Positions 10,836-21,613 of a stretch of DNA of 64,000 nt are shown piece after piece. Positions within the stretch are counted from its first letter, which is position 1; each line of letters starts with the position of its first letter. The notes below the pieces were generated by a model, which saw nothing but the letters and a program-made list of their open reading frames with translations, did no database searches and was not told where the DNA came from. Source of the stretch: Meconema thalassinum (Eukaryota > Arthropoda > Insecta > Orthoptera > Tettigoniidae); contig OX336388.2 of NCBI GenBank assembly GCA_946902985.2, positions 224,896,467 through 224,960,466 of the forward strand, read 5' to 3'. The position numbers and the translations under genes were made by a program.

Positions 10836-11963
10836 ACAAGTTGTTCCGTGACGAACTAAAGAGCCTACTTTTCTTAGAATTTACGAATTAATCTAAAATG
10901 TTATGATCTATTATTGCGCCAATTTTGGGTGAAATCCATTTGTGAATATAGAAGTTATATGCATTTAAAAATTGGACTTATCAGCGGGTTTAAACCATGT
11001 TGGCAGTAATGACGTATATTAGTTACTTCAAATCAATTTAGAATGTTAGGTACTATACGTATGCAAAGTTTAGAGCTGTTGTTTGGATATTTTCTGATTT
11101 TGTGTATTTGTATTAGGGTAAAAATAGAGAGATAATTTATATACAGTTGGCAGCCCTGTTGGCTCTTAAAAATACGCATTTTCATATCAGTTATGCTACA
11201 CAAATCACATACGAAATTTGGTCCAAATCCATTTGTTAGTATAGAAGTTATATGCATTTAAAATTTGGGCCTATCGACAAGCTTAGAATCACGTTGGCAG
11301 CACTGACGTATACTAGGTACTCCAAATTCATGTAGAAGGTCATGTACTATACGTGTGCAAAGTTTCGAGCTCTTGGTTTGCATACTTTCTGATATATTGG
11401 TATTAGGATAAAAAATTGAGAGAGCATTTATTAACTGTTGGCAGCCCTGGTTGCTCTTAAGAATACGCATAGTCATTTCTGTTATAGATCACATAGTACA
11501 TACGAAATTTGGTTGAAATCCAATTGATAGTGTGGACGTTACATGCATTTAAAAAATTGGACCTATCGGCGGACTTAGAATCATGTTGGCAAAACTGCCA
11601 TGTATGACCTCCTCGAAATTGAACTGAAATATTATTATCTATATGTGTGCCAATTTTGAAAGAGCTCTCATGCATACCTTCCAAGATATCCAACATGGAG
11701 CTCAAATTTCAATTGCGTTTTTTCAGCAGTTGGTAACACTGACATCATTTTCAAATATGGCCGTGAGATAATCAGGTATAGATCTTTACTCCTACCAACT
11801 TTTGTTTCGATTGCTCCAGCCGTTTAGGAGTTGATAGGGGGGACACACACACGGCCAGACAGACAGACAGACAGACAGACTGAAGGACAGACAGACACAC
11901 ATTTGCCCGATCTCATAAGTCTACTTTCTCCTCATTTTTGCAAAATGTGAAAAGTAGGCTAAT
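10836..11963 (+). mobile_element. HINE-like element C1
   Basis: It starts ACAAGTTGTTCCGTGACGAA with AGAGCCTACTTTTC and ends with a hairpin and GAAAAGTAGGCTAATAAT. TTGGCAG or a variant recurs at 11000, 11147, 11294, 11438, 11586 and 11730, giving spacings of 147, 147, 144, 148 and 144 bp. GGAGTTGATAGGGGGG and CA/CAGA microsatellites follow. No protein encoded. Confidence 0.6.
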
Positions 11964-12546
11964 AATTCTGTCCTACAAAAGGTTACCAGTTTGATGATCG
12001 CTAATTTCCTGCTCTAGAGCCTTAAAGCCGTCAGATGTTGAGGTTAAGCACACGAACAGTGTTAATCCCTCATGACTAAGAATTGAAAGAGTGTCGACCG
12101 CCTAATTACTGAGCACCTCGTCACATCATGTTACGTCATGTCTCGTCACGTTACGTCATGTCACGAAATGTCTTCCCCTGCAGTCACTTTGTGGTAATTA
12201 ATAACTTCTTCACTTGTAATGGGGTGAAAACAAAAGATTGATAGTAATTAGGCTGCCAACTTCCTCACCGCTTCATCAAATTACCAGAATATCTTCCGTC
12301 TCTGCCTTCAAGGCTTCTTACTTACTCGCTTGCCTGGCGAAATTCAGAGAGCTTTCTTCCTCTATCGCCTTATTTGCGAGATATTTAGATCCGCCAACCT
12401 TGAGAGCGAGCTGGAATTAACTCTCTTCGTCTAAACGAATTTAGTCGCATTTTACTGTATCCGTGTTTTAGAATTTAGCTTTCTTTTTATCCCGAAAATA
12501 TGCCTAACGAGAAAATGTCATTTACAGGTTTTTCAGACAAAAAATT
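11964..12546. other. Unassigned stretch with a TTACGTCATG doublet
   Basis: Mostly unique sequence. Exact 20-bp spaced TTACGTCATG motifs at 12131-12140 and 12151-12160 lie within a CGTCACxTxATGT tandem (12118-12166). The short frame at 12238-12420 is not recognised. Confidence 0.5.
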
Positions 12547-13190
12547 ATATTTATGTTCGACCCTGACAATTATATGTCAGAAAACTGTATCATAATGATG
12601 GTCATTATAACACTCTTTTTCATTATGAAACAGTTACTCCCACCAATCACAGCTCAAGAAACAGTTGTTTGACCAATTAGATAAGGATACCTTCGCGCAA
12701 GTGCTCAAAATCCAACATGTCTATATAAATTACCTCAAGTGCACCGTCCATATGTTCTCGTAAATAAACTGGTGAATATGAAACACTGTACCTTAATATC
12801 CTTAAATCCAATTTCTACACAGCGGGTTGTTTTCAAACGATTTCGGTGACATTTTTACTGAATACTGATGCTCAATCTGCACATATGGCATTGAAGCACA
12901 CAGAGCGCATGCATCGGTCGGTCAGTGAGCTTGGACATCAGAGATATCCTACCCTGCGCGGCACCCGATCACAAAATTCTAGTGACAATCTCAACAGATA
13001 TTTATTATTATTTATGTTAAAACATATAATAAAGTTATAATTATCGTCGAACATAAACAGTCGTATGCAACTCGCCTATAATGGTAATTAAGACACTCGT
13101 ATGGAAATTATAAAACTCGCATACGCTCGTTTTATAAAAAATACTCGTGTCTTAATTATAGCCATTATAGGCTCGTTGCATAATGTACTA
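12547..13190 (-). repeat. PAL repeat, copy 2
   Basis: It begins TTATGTTCGACCCTGACAAT and ends in the imperfect palindrome at 13065-13181 (outer arms TGCAACTCGCC and GGCTCGTTGCA, inner palindrome around a TTATAAAAC core). It has a ~300 bp middle part not found in copies 1 and 3, and is followed directly by copy 3. Confidence 0.7.
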
Positions 13191-13645
13191 TTATGTCAGA
13201 AAACTGTATCATAATGAGGCTCATTATAACACTATTTTTCATTATGAAACAGTTTCTCCCACCAATCACACTTCAAGAAACAGTTGTTTGACCAATTAGA
13301 TAAGGAGTTCCACGGCCTTCTAATTTACATTTCACTCCTGGCCTAGTGTCATAGTAGGGTAATCGAGGAGGCCATGGTCAAATACAAGGCATTCCCTGCA
13401 TCTCATGCGCTCTGTTCAGTACATAAAACTGGCGAAATCTCGACAGATATTTATGAATATTTATGTTCGAACATAAAATAGTTATAATAATTATTGTCGA
13501 ACATAAACAGTCGTATGCAACTCGCCTATAATGGTAATTAAGACACTCGTATGGAAATAATAAAACTCGCATACGCTCGTTTTATAAACATACTCGTGTC
13601 TTAATTATTGCCATTATAGGCTCGTTGCATAATGTACTATTATTT
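13190..13645 (-). repeat. PAL repeat, copy 3
   Basis: It starts ATGTCAGAAAACTGTATCAT. The palindrome lies at 13515-13629. It is the close inverse of copy 1 at 6516-7000 and sits in tandem with copy 2. Confidence 0.75.
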
Positions 13646-13674
13646 ATATCACCAAGCTAAAGGCGACTACAATG

Positions 13675-13968
13675 TAGGTAGAAGAAACGAGAAAAAACAT
13701 GGAGGAAGTTGGCATACATCCAAATGACATCTGGAATGGGGCTGTGTTTTGCGCTAAAATTGATAACTCCTTGGGGTTCAAGGAAAGACCCAGTATAATG
13801 ACCAAGAACACCTGGTCAGAGGAAAGGAGGAGGAACCACAGCGAAATAATTCATGAAGAAATTCTGGGCGAAGAAAAAGGAATTAACAAGCGAATCAATT
13901 GTTTCTCGTGGTACACAGTAGGCCAAATTTGAAGAAAGCAGAAGAAATAAATAAATGATTTCCAAAAT
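13675..13968 (+). pseudogene. LINE ORF2 C-terminus and 3' end
   Basis: One open frame reads VEETRKNMEEVGIHPNDIW and later WSEERRRNHSE, to a stop at 13930-13932. A 3' end with GAAGAAATAAATAAAT follows. It belongs to the same LINE group as 1-280 (shared 3' UTR text TAGGCCAAATTTGAAGAAAG). The RT domain is absent, so this is a 5'-truncated copy. Confidence 0.6.
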
Positions 13969-14004
13969 CTTGAGCATGGTTACTCTCATCCCTACATTAA
14001 TGAC

Positions 14005-14841
14005 TAGGGCTAGGATTTTTAGGTGCTAAAAATCGGGAAAATATTTATTTTTTATGTATTAAAAACACGTGAAATATGTGACAAAAAAGTAAAAATATTT
14101 AATTATAATTTAGTTTATTAATGACAATATAAACAATATGCAGTACTCACGAATGCTATGCCTCACTGACTGCTGAAGCATTACAATACACAACGAGATA
14201 CATCTTCAGGTTGTCCATCACAAATGACCGACGATTATCGTGAAACTCTTCTTCTGAAGGCGCGAAACTGCGGCAATATGTTTCTTGCCCTTGAGGTGTT
14301 GTGTAACTTGAGATCACTGTTCAGCTTTTATTGCTTTCCCACATGGTTGACAGAACAGAACGCCCCCATCAGAAGTAAAATATTCCTTAAATTCTGCAAC
14401 ACACTGCTGCAGACGATAACTTGTAGTTGTTTTTACTTTAGGCCTTAAACTTCACAGCGCCAGAAACGAACTGCATGTGAGTGACACTGGTTCCAGGTAG
14501 CTGGGGGAGGTCTAGCACGTGGTGCAATATGGCTATGGATAATGAAATCCCCGGCTTCCACAGTGAGTGGCATGGGGCGACAAGTTAAGAATAACACAGT
14601 TGCAAGCTGACATACGCTCTGCATGAAGATTAGATAGCTCACAGGTCCTTCCCCGTTGAAGTAGCACAGAACAAAAAAGCAATCAACTGAAAGATCTACC
14701 ATACTGATTTTTAAAAATGTAAATATTATGTCTTTTTATTTGCTAATGAGCGAACAGCAGGAATTTATGTATTTATAGAAATATGCTTAAAATATGTATT
14801 TACATAAAAAAATATTTATTTACCTAATAATCCGGCCCCTA
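14005..14841 (-). mobile_element. hAT element hAT-N1, internally deleted
   Basis: It has a perfect 8-bp TSD, TTAATGAC (13997-14004, 14842-14849). The terminal inverted repeats are imperfect: TAGGGCTAGGATTTTTAGG at the left, TAGGGGCCGGATTATTAGG (complement) at the right. An 8-bp TSD and TAGGG/CAGGG ends are hAT hallmarks. A second copy lies at 62226-63054 in the opposite orientation with the same internal structure, so the deleted form was itself mobile. Confidence 0.85.
14156..14450 (-). pseudogene. hAT transposase remnant: zinc finger joined to dimerisation domain
   Basis: Read on the minus strand, an N-terminal piece has a BED-like finger (LFCQPCGKAIKAEQ ... QHLKGKKHIA, i.e. C-x2-C then paired histidines). 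It is followed directly, in another frame, by the C-terminal hAT dimerisation piece EEEFHDNRRSFVMDNLKMYL, ending at the stop at 14156-14158. The catalytic core is missing. One stop interrupts the finger (14316-14318 region). The finger-plus-dimerisation arrangement recalls CGGBP1-type hAT-derived proteins, but this copy cannot encode a transposase. Confidence 0.7.
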
Positions 14842-14849
14842 TTAATGAC

Positions 14850-15611
14850 ACAGCTCTGTGGGTGGTCTAACTTGAAACCATTATAAATGTCTTACTTCAC
14901 AAGGAAGTTTATCAGATTTCCATCACACACACAGAGCCGCACTTTTGCTCCCAGTAAGCTACTCGTTAAAGGATATCGTCTTTGTAACATCCGCGACCAA
15001 ACTATAATTTCCAGAAAATGATACGATATCAATTCGCACGCGTCTTTAATTTTTTTAATTACATATTATCAAGTAAAGCAAAAAGAGGACGTCATTTTAC
15101 AGTAGTTATTCCCATCAATTGTCAAGACACAGTTTTCACGTCATTTTCCAGCAATTAGACATGAACAAGTGCATCAGTAGCATGTGAAGATATTGCTTTA
15201 ATTATAAGTTACCTTGCATTGCATGAGAGCTTAAGAGAGGTGAATGAGTTGCAGAACGCTTGGTAATTACTGTACACACGCTTCTCTTGTCAAAGCCCCC
15301 TGAAATGAAATGCTCATGCCACATCTCTAACAAGAGCATTGACCTAATACATAACAATTCTTCTTGAAGGAGGCTCTTTTTTCTTTCTCTTATATTATTT
15401 GCTAATGATTAATACTTCCATTGTGGTTTCAAAGACATTAGCATGTAATATCCATTGAAGGTCAAAGCATACTTAATGATTATGAAGCTCAATTGTTTTC
15501 GCGGTAAGAAATTTCACGCTCAATATTCAAACAGAAGACTGACTTTTAAAAATCTTGATTAGACAATCAATAATGATAATTACGGCCAGTGGTGTAACTA
15601 CGGCGGATAGT
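14850..15611. other. No recognised feature
   Basis: Unique sequence of ordinary composition. No open frame with recognisable motifs and no repeat shared with the rest of the window. Confidence 0.5.
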
Positions 15612-15622
15612 AATTATAATAT

Positions 15623-16351
15623 TCCCCCCAGGGGCTCACATCTAGTGGGACGTGGTTTGGCGACCACGGGGCTCCAGCTGAGTCCGGCATTGCTTCCACT
15701 TACTTGTGCTGGGCTCCTCTCCGTCTTCTTTCCTGTCGACCTCACTTGGTCAACTCTTGTTCTCTTCCGACCCAGACGGTATTAGTGTATCCGAGGCCTA
15801 GGGAGTATCTTCCCTTCCCGCCTTAATTGGCCCTTATCTCATCTTTTCTGATACCCTCCTTCTGCGACGGGTCAGACTTCTTTTTCTTTTCATGTTATCT
15901 TCTGCCTTCTGCTCGAGGCCCTCAAGGAGGCAGGGTGTGTGTAGCCCCACCACTTCTGGTGCACCCTGGATATTGCTACACCCTCAGGGGCTCACGGCTG
16001 GTGAGTTCGGGAGTTGGTGACCCCGAGGAATTCCTGAGCTGGGTCCGTTTTCCCCTTTTATACATTACCTCTGGGGCGGACTCTCTCCTCTTACACTTTC
16101 CTATCAGCCTTTTATGGCTCTCCTTCCTTCCAAGTCCCTCAATCCGCATTCTTCGAGGGTTGAGGGGATTTCTTTTCCTCCTGTCCTTTATTTGCCTTAT
16201 TCTCCTTTTGTTTTCCATTTCTTCTTCTAGTTAGTAGTTAGTTTTAGTTATAGTTTAGATTTCATTTTCATCTTCACGATCACCCAAACCATTAGGGGCC
16301 GATAACCTAGATGTTAGGCCCCTTAAAACAACAATTATCATCATCGTCATC
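15623..16351 (+). mobile_element. R720 retroposon, copy 1 (complete)
   Basis: It is flanked by an 11-bp TSD, AATTATAATAT (15612-15622, 16352-16362). It begins CCAGGGGCTCACATC and ends GGGCCGATAACCTAGATG, AGGCCCCTTAAAACAACAAT and a (TCA)n tail. TSD plus simple tail indicate LINE-type retroposition. It is pyrimidine-rich, has no tRNA A/B boxes and no coding domain; the open frame at 15827-16234 is compositional. The AGGGGCTCAC block recurs ~340-360 bp downstream (internal duplication). Confidence 0.8.
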
Positions 16352-16362
16352 AATTATAATAT

Positions 16363-16725
16363 CGTATAACCTCGGGTGCCAGGTGCAAGCTTTGTTATTT
16401 GCGCCCAGAGGGCAGCTAGCATGTCACTTTTAGTCGTTCCTTGGAACGCTATGAAAGTCAAGGAGGTTAGATATCTAAGCATCTTGACATTATAGCGCTT
16501 TCTAGTAGAGAAAGGAGGAACTTTTGTATTGGCGGAAAATCCCGAATTAATTTTGCCATTATGAGCACGGCCTGCTTAATTCAAATGGGATCATTAACAT
16601 GCCAACTGCATATGGCATGCGTGCCGTGATTTTTGTCGCCTTTCAAAAATCACTTACCACGGCCAGGAGAGAACCTGCAAGCTTGGAGTTGGGATTGGCA
16701 GTCCGACACGATAATCAAAAACGTA
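16363..16725 (-). mobile_element. SINE S4 (tRNA-headed)
   Basis: The same ~365 bp sequence occurs at 55089-55455. The minus-strand head of that copy reads GCCACGGTGGGTGAGTGG (A-box region) and CAGGTTCGCTCC (B-box). Shared internal blocks include AAAGTCAAGGAGGTTAGATA and TTCAAAAATCACTTACCACG. Here the head is slightly degraded. Confidence 0.7.
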
Positions 16726-16894
16726 AGATGATGAGAATTTTATATTTAAAAAAAAGAAATCGGATTTCTGTCAAACTACTTGATTATTTACGTTTATACT
16801 TAAATTTGAGAACATTTTTATCTTGCAAAAAAAAAAACACAAAGCAAAAAGCAAAGTTTGAAATCAAAAGCAGAAATCAAACACAAGAACAATA

Positions 16895-16965
16895 CTTCGG
16901 CCGGGTTTGAAACTGCTACTTAGGGCATAGCCGCTGAGCATGCTACCGACTACGCCACATATTTA
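16895..16965 (-). mobile_element. SINE S2 head fragment
   Basis: The minus strand contains GGTAGCATGCTCAGCGG and a B-box-like TTTCAAACCCGGCCGAAG, the tRNA-like head of S2. The body is absent. 16726-16894 is A-rich with nothing recognised. Confidence 0.65.
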
Positions 16966-17115
16966 AGTAATCACGAGTCCAAATGGCCTCGCGAAATGCA
17001 TCGACGATAACAATGCATTAACTCTCGTATTTAAGTTAAATATGAATTAACTAACTGATCGTTAGTAGGAGTTGGTGAAAACAGCCCTTAATGTAACACT
17101 GGTCTTTTTTCCCGT

Positions 17116-17839
17116 CCCTTCCAGGGGCTCACAACTAGTGGGACGAGGGTTGGAGACCACGGGGCCCCAGCTGAGTACATGTGCCAGGCTCCCCGCCGTC
17201 TTCTTTCCTGTCGACCTCAATTGGTCAACTCTTGTTCTCTCCCGACCCCGAAGGTATTAGGGTATCCGAGGCGTAGGGAGTCTCTTCCTTTCCCGCCTTA
17301 ATTGGTCCTTGTCTCATCTTTTCTGATACCCTCCTTCTGCGAGGAGTCAGCCTTCATTTTCTTTTCATGTTATCTCCTGCCTTCTGCTTCAGGTCATCAA
17401 GGAGGCAGGGTGTAGGTAGCCCCACCACTTCTGGTGCACCCTGGATAGTGCTACACCCTCAGGGGCTCACAGCTGGTGTGTTTGGGAGTTGGCGACCCCG
17501 AGGGATTACTGAGCTGGGTCCGTTATGTCCCCTTTTTCCCCTGACGTTGGGGTGGGCCCTCTCCTCTTTCCCTTTCCTATCTGCCTTTCATTACTCTCCT
17601 TCCTTCCAAGTCCCTCAATCCTCATTCCTCGAAGATTGAGGGCATTTCTTTTCATTCTGTCCTTTATTTGCCTTATCCTTTATTTGTTTACCATTTCTTC
17701 TTCTAGTATGTAAGTCTGTAGTTAGTATTAGTTATAGTTTTCATTCTCTTCTCATCTTTCACCATCACCCAAACAATTAGGGGCCGATAACCTAGATGTT
17801 AGGCCCCTTAAAACAACAATTATCTTCTTCATCATCATA
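17116..17839 (+). mobile_element. R720 retroposon, copy 2 (complete)
   Basis: Full length, with the same 5' start and (ATC)n tail as copy 1. The 11-bp TSD has one mismatch: TTTTTTCCCGT at 17105-17115, TTTTTCCCCGT at 17840-17850. The internal duplication AGGGGCTCAC is at 17123 and 17461. The predicted frames are shadows of its pyrimidine-rich sequence. Confidence 0.8.
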
Positions 17840-17850
17840 TTTTTCCCCGT

Positions 17851-18290
17851 GGATTTCATTTGTATTTAAGGGTGTACCTGAGTGTTTTCAACACCAATAC
17901 AGTGGTAATTCTTGAAATGCTATTTACAAAAGTTTACTCGTCTTGAAGAGCAAGCACTTGGCGAGCTCTGAAGTGGTCTCTTGATGGAGGACCAGCGCAG
18001 TTCAAACGAACTTATCCGTCTTCTTCAAACTTATCGAAGCCGCTAGAATATTAATAATCCAAGGAACGGACCAAACTTATTTTATTTAGTCTTGCCACAA
18101 GTCACAAAACATAGCATCACAAAATTAGAGAATATTGAGAGAAGATAAGAATGGCATTTCATCCGCCATGTTGTTATTGTTTTGATCAGAGATATAGAGA
18201 TTTTGGGGACAAAAGGGATTAAATATATTACTTTAATATGTTCATTTTAAGAGTTCATTAGTTAATAGTCACACTTCCAATACTAGTTTA
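17851..18290. other. No recognised feature
   Basis: Unique AT-rich sequence. No coding or repeat signal recognised. Confidence 0.45.
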
Positions 18291-18294
18291 TAAA

Positions 18295-18690
18295 GTATGT
18301 GCGGCTTAAAAGCAAAGGGATGTAAGTGACATATCGTGGGTGAAGTTGCAACATGACCTAACTCACTTTCTCTAACTTTACTGGAGAGAGAATAGAAAAA
18401 TCTGTATCCATAATTCAGTGTTCATATATTTCTACCAGCTACCAGAATCAAAATTAATTTCACCTTGGAAACTAAGATTGGCAACAGAAGTTACGCGATG
18501 GCAATGTAGATAAATGCACAACAACTGAGATAGGTAAAGCCCAGTGCGGATGCGGATACGCGGATATCCGCAAAATTTTTCACAATGCTGATATACAGTA
18601 GTTTGCATGGCTGTGTGGATGGCTGATAAGCTGTGGATACAGTTTGGAGTAAATTAGCGGATAGTTTTTAGAATACAATCCCAACTTGTT
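18295..18690 (+). repeat. GCGGAT repeat family, copy 1
   Basis: It contains GTGAAGTTGCAACATGACCT and AGTGCGGATGCGGATACGCG with further GGAT repeats. An inverted relative lies at 23800-24195, so the pair brackets HINE A3 and its nested hAT. The class is unknown. Confidence 0.55.
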
Positions 18691-18805
18691 GAATATCATT
18701 ACTAGGATCCGGATGATATGACACATATTAGCCTACTTTCGATTTTTGCAAAAAATGAAAGTAGACTTGTGAGATCAACACAGGGCCAAAAATTGTGTGT
18801 CTGTC

Positions 18806-18843
<38 letters not shown>

Positions 18844-20691
18844 TGCGTGTATTCTGAATGTCTGTCCCCACTATCAATTCGAACACGGTGAATCCGAATT
18901 GAACGAAATTTGGTACAGAGGTAGCACTAGCAAAGGGCACCTCCGTGTTATGTTTTATATCGCCGCCATCTTGACGTAAACGTAATGGTGGCCACCCAAA
19001 TGTTCAAAGCTTAAATCAAATTACGACCAACCTATTCATCTGATCTCTACCAAAGTTTGCAACATTATACCGTTAAGTATGAAGAATCTCTTGACCAAAA
19101 TACGAGGTCATCTGCGTAATAATTTGCGGACGGCGGCCATATTTGTGTGCAAATCGATTCCCCCCATCTATTCAAACACGGTAAGACCGAATTGAACGAA
19201 ATTTGGTACACAGGTAGCACTAGCAAAGGGTACCTCAGTCTCATGTTTTATATCGACACCATCTTGACTGAAACGGAATGGCGGTCACCCAAATATAAAA
19301 AGCTTAAATCAAATTACGACCAACCTAATCATTTGATCTCTGCCAAATTTTGCAACGACATACCTTTTTGTTCTGAAGCATCTTTTGACTGAACTATAAG
19401 GTCATCAGCCCAATAGTTTGCAGGTAGTGGCCATGTATGTGTGCAAATCGATTCATCATATCAATTCAAACACGGTGACCCGAATTGAATGACATTATGT
19501 ACAGAGGTAGCACTAACAAAGGGCACCTCATATTCATGTTTAATATCCGTATAACAAGTATTTCAAAATGCTACTACAACCAACATTCAATTATACTCCT
19601 TGAAAAGGACAAAGTGTTATAACTAGGGCTCGGATTCGAGCATCTTTGCATATTTTTTTCCTGAATAGCACACGTTGAAAGAAGCTTTTCGGTGGTATTT
19701 TCGCCTCTCAGGGAATAACAGAATTGAAATTTATCGGGCATATAAATGCATAAAACCGCGGTTTCCAGAATAGAAGCATATAAATGCATATTCTTGTGGT
19801 TTTCGTCTGAATAGTTTGTTTTTCTTCGAATTCCCATCCGAATTCGGGCACTGACCAGCCTTAAGGTTCTAAAACAAAAATAATTATTGAAAAGCATATC
19901 TGGTGCGAAAAATAGAACCGCAGGTTTTAGGTAGATTTCATTAGAAAGCTAACTATTGCAATGGGTCCCATGTTTCGACTTCCGGAAAATTTCGACATAT
20001 CTTCGCGTTTCACATCCCCCAGACCCCAAAACCACCGTCAGTTCAAAAGTTTATATATAATTTATGTATATATATATATATATGTATATATATATGTATA
20101 TCAGTTTCTTGTGGACACGATAACTGCCGTAATTTTGCACCAATTACTTCGAATTTTTTACCGAAGATGTATACCTATAAAATCTCGGTCGAGTTCGTTA
20201 CTGGGCTAAATCGGTCGAAGGGGGTGAAAATGGGGGGCTTTTTTCGAAAAAGTGAAATTTCGCTATAACTCTCTTAATACGTGCAATATCGAATCCATTC
20301 AAAGTTCATAATATGTGTCGGATAAGTGCCAAAAATTTATGTCAAATAAGATTTTTGATAGCACCAACCATTGACCAAAGGGGTGGAAAAAAGTGGGTTT
20401 TTCGGGAAACATTAATCATATCTCTCTTAATAGGCACAATATCAAAACCGTACAAAATGGACAATATTCCCCTAATAATTACCTAAAACTTTTGTCTGAA
20501 AGAATTTTTGATATGACCCACCATTACGCCAAGGGACGAGAAGAATGATTTCGGAATTATAAGAAAATGCCAAGAGCTATCAGTGGTTGCCATGGCAACA
20601 CTACTAAATTGATGAGGCATGGACCATCAGACGTTGCCATGACAACGCACTTGCACGAGATCAGATTCAGTATTTCCATCTGATTAAGTGG

Positions 20692-21212
20692 TTGGTTGGT
20701 TGGTTCTTAAGTTTAGGGGCTGCGACAACGCGGTCATGTAGCCCCGTGTACTTTGGGTGTGTGTAGAATCTGTCTGATAACCGGTGTTAATTGTGATGAC
20801 TGTATTAGTGTGTGTTATCTGTTTGTTAATTTAAGTACTGCAACTAACAATTTTTCAGATAGTTCCTACTTTTGCCGCCAAGCGCCACTGTCAACGACTA
20901 CGAGGCCCAGTTCAGAACTGAGCTACTAGACGCCGCCGCAGTCGGCTCTTGGCAACGAACATAGAAACCTAAGAGCGTTGTATACATTCTTAACCTATCC
21001 AATTTAGCTTCACACAGGTGCAATTAGTGGAAGGATCTTTAACATGCCATAAATCTATGACATGGGACCGCCGGCTTTACTTCCCCTCCGAAGGAAGGCA
21101 TACTGAGGGATATTTAACGCTCTTAAAAAATCCGACGGCTTCGGCCGGGTTTGAACCCGGTATCTTGGGCATAGAAGCTCAGCATGTTACCGACTACGCC
21201 ACCAAAGCCGCC
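20692..21212 (-). mobile_element. SINE S2, full length
   Basis: The minus-strand head has GGTAACATGCTGAGCTTC and GGGTTCAAACCCGGCC (B-box-like). The 3' end is CCCCTAAACTTAAGAACC with a CCAACCAACC tail. The TSD TGATTAAGTGG / TGATAAAGTGG (20681-20691, 21213-21223) differs by one base. Confidence 0.85.
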
Positions 21213-21225
21213 TGATAAAGTGGGA

Positions 21226-21613
21226 AGCGGCTTCGGTGACGTAACTGGTAGCATGCTGAATGTCTATGCCCAATGTCGCGGTTTCAAAGCCGGCCGAAGT
21301 CGTCGGATTTTCTAAGAGCACTAGAATCCCTCAGTATGCTTTCCTTTGGAGGGGAAGTTCCAACGTTCGTTGCGAGTTGATGGTTGGGGTGGCATCTAGT
21401 AGCCATGTTCACAGCTAGGTGTCGTTGACGGTTGTACCTGGTAGCAACATTAGGAACTACTGCTTGAAATTGACCGTCTGCAGTACTTACATGAATTAAG
21501 ACTAATACAGCCATTACAATTCACACCGTGTATCAGACAGATTCTACACTCACCCAAAGTACACGGGGTTAGATGACCGCGTTGTCGCAGCCCCTAAACT
21601 GAGGAACCAACCA
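21226..21613 (+). mobile_element. SINE S2 in hAT-1 unit 1
   Basis: Begins GCGGCTTCGGTGACGTAACT and ends CTAAACTGAGGAACCAACCA. It lies head-to-head with the preceding minus copy. It is part of the duplicated unit. Confidence 0.8.

Noticed and set aside
15827..16234. 135-codon Ser/Leu-rich frame with membrane-like segments
   Set aside because: The same pyrimidine-rich frames appear in every R720 copy with different stops and frameshifts, so it is a repeat artefact.
19660..19720. HVERSFSV reading as a hAT dimerisation motif in hAT-1
   Set aside because: It points inward from the left terminus, the wrong orientation for a transposase C-terminus, and stops at once.
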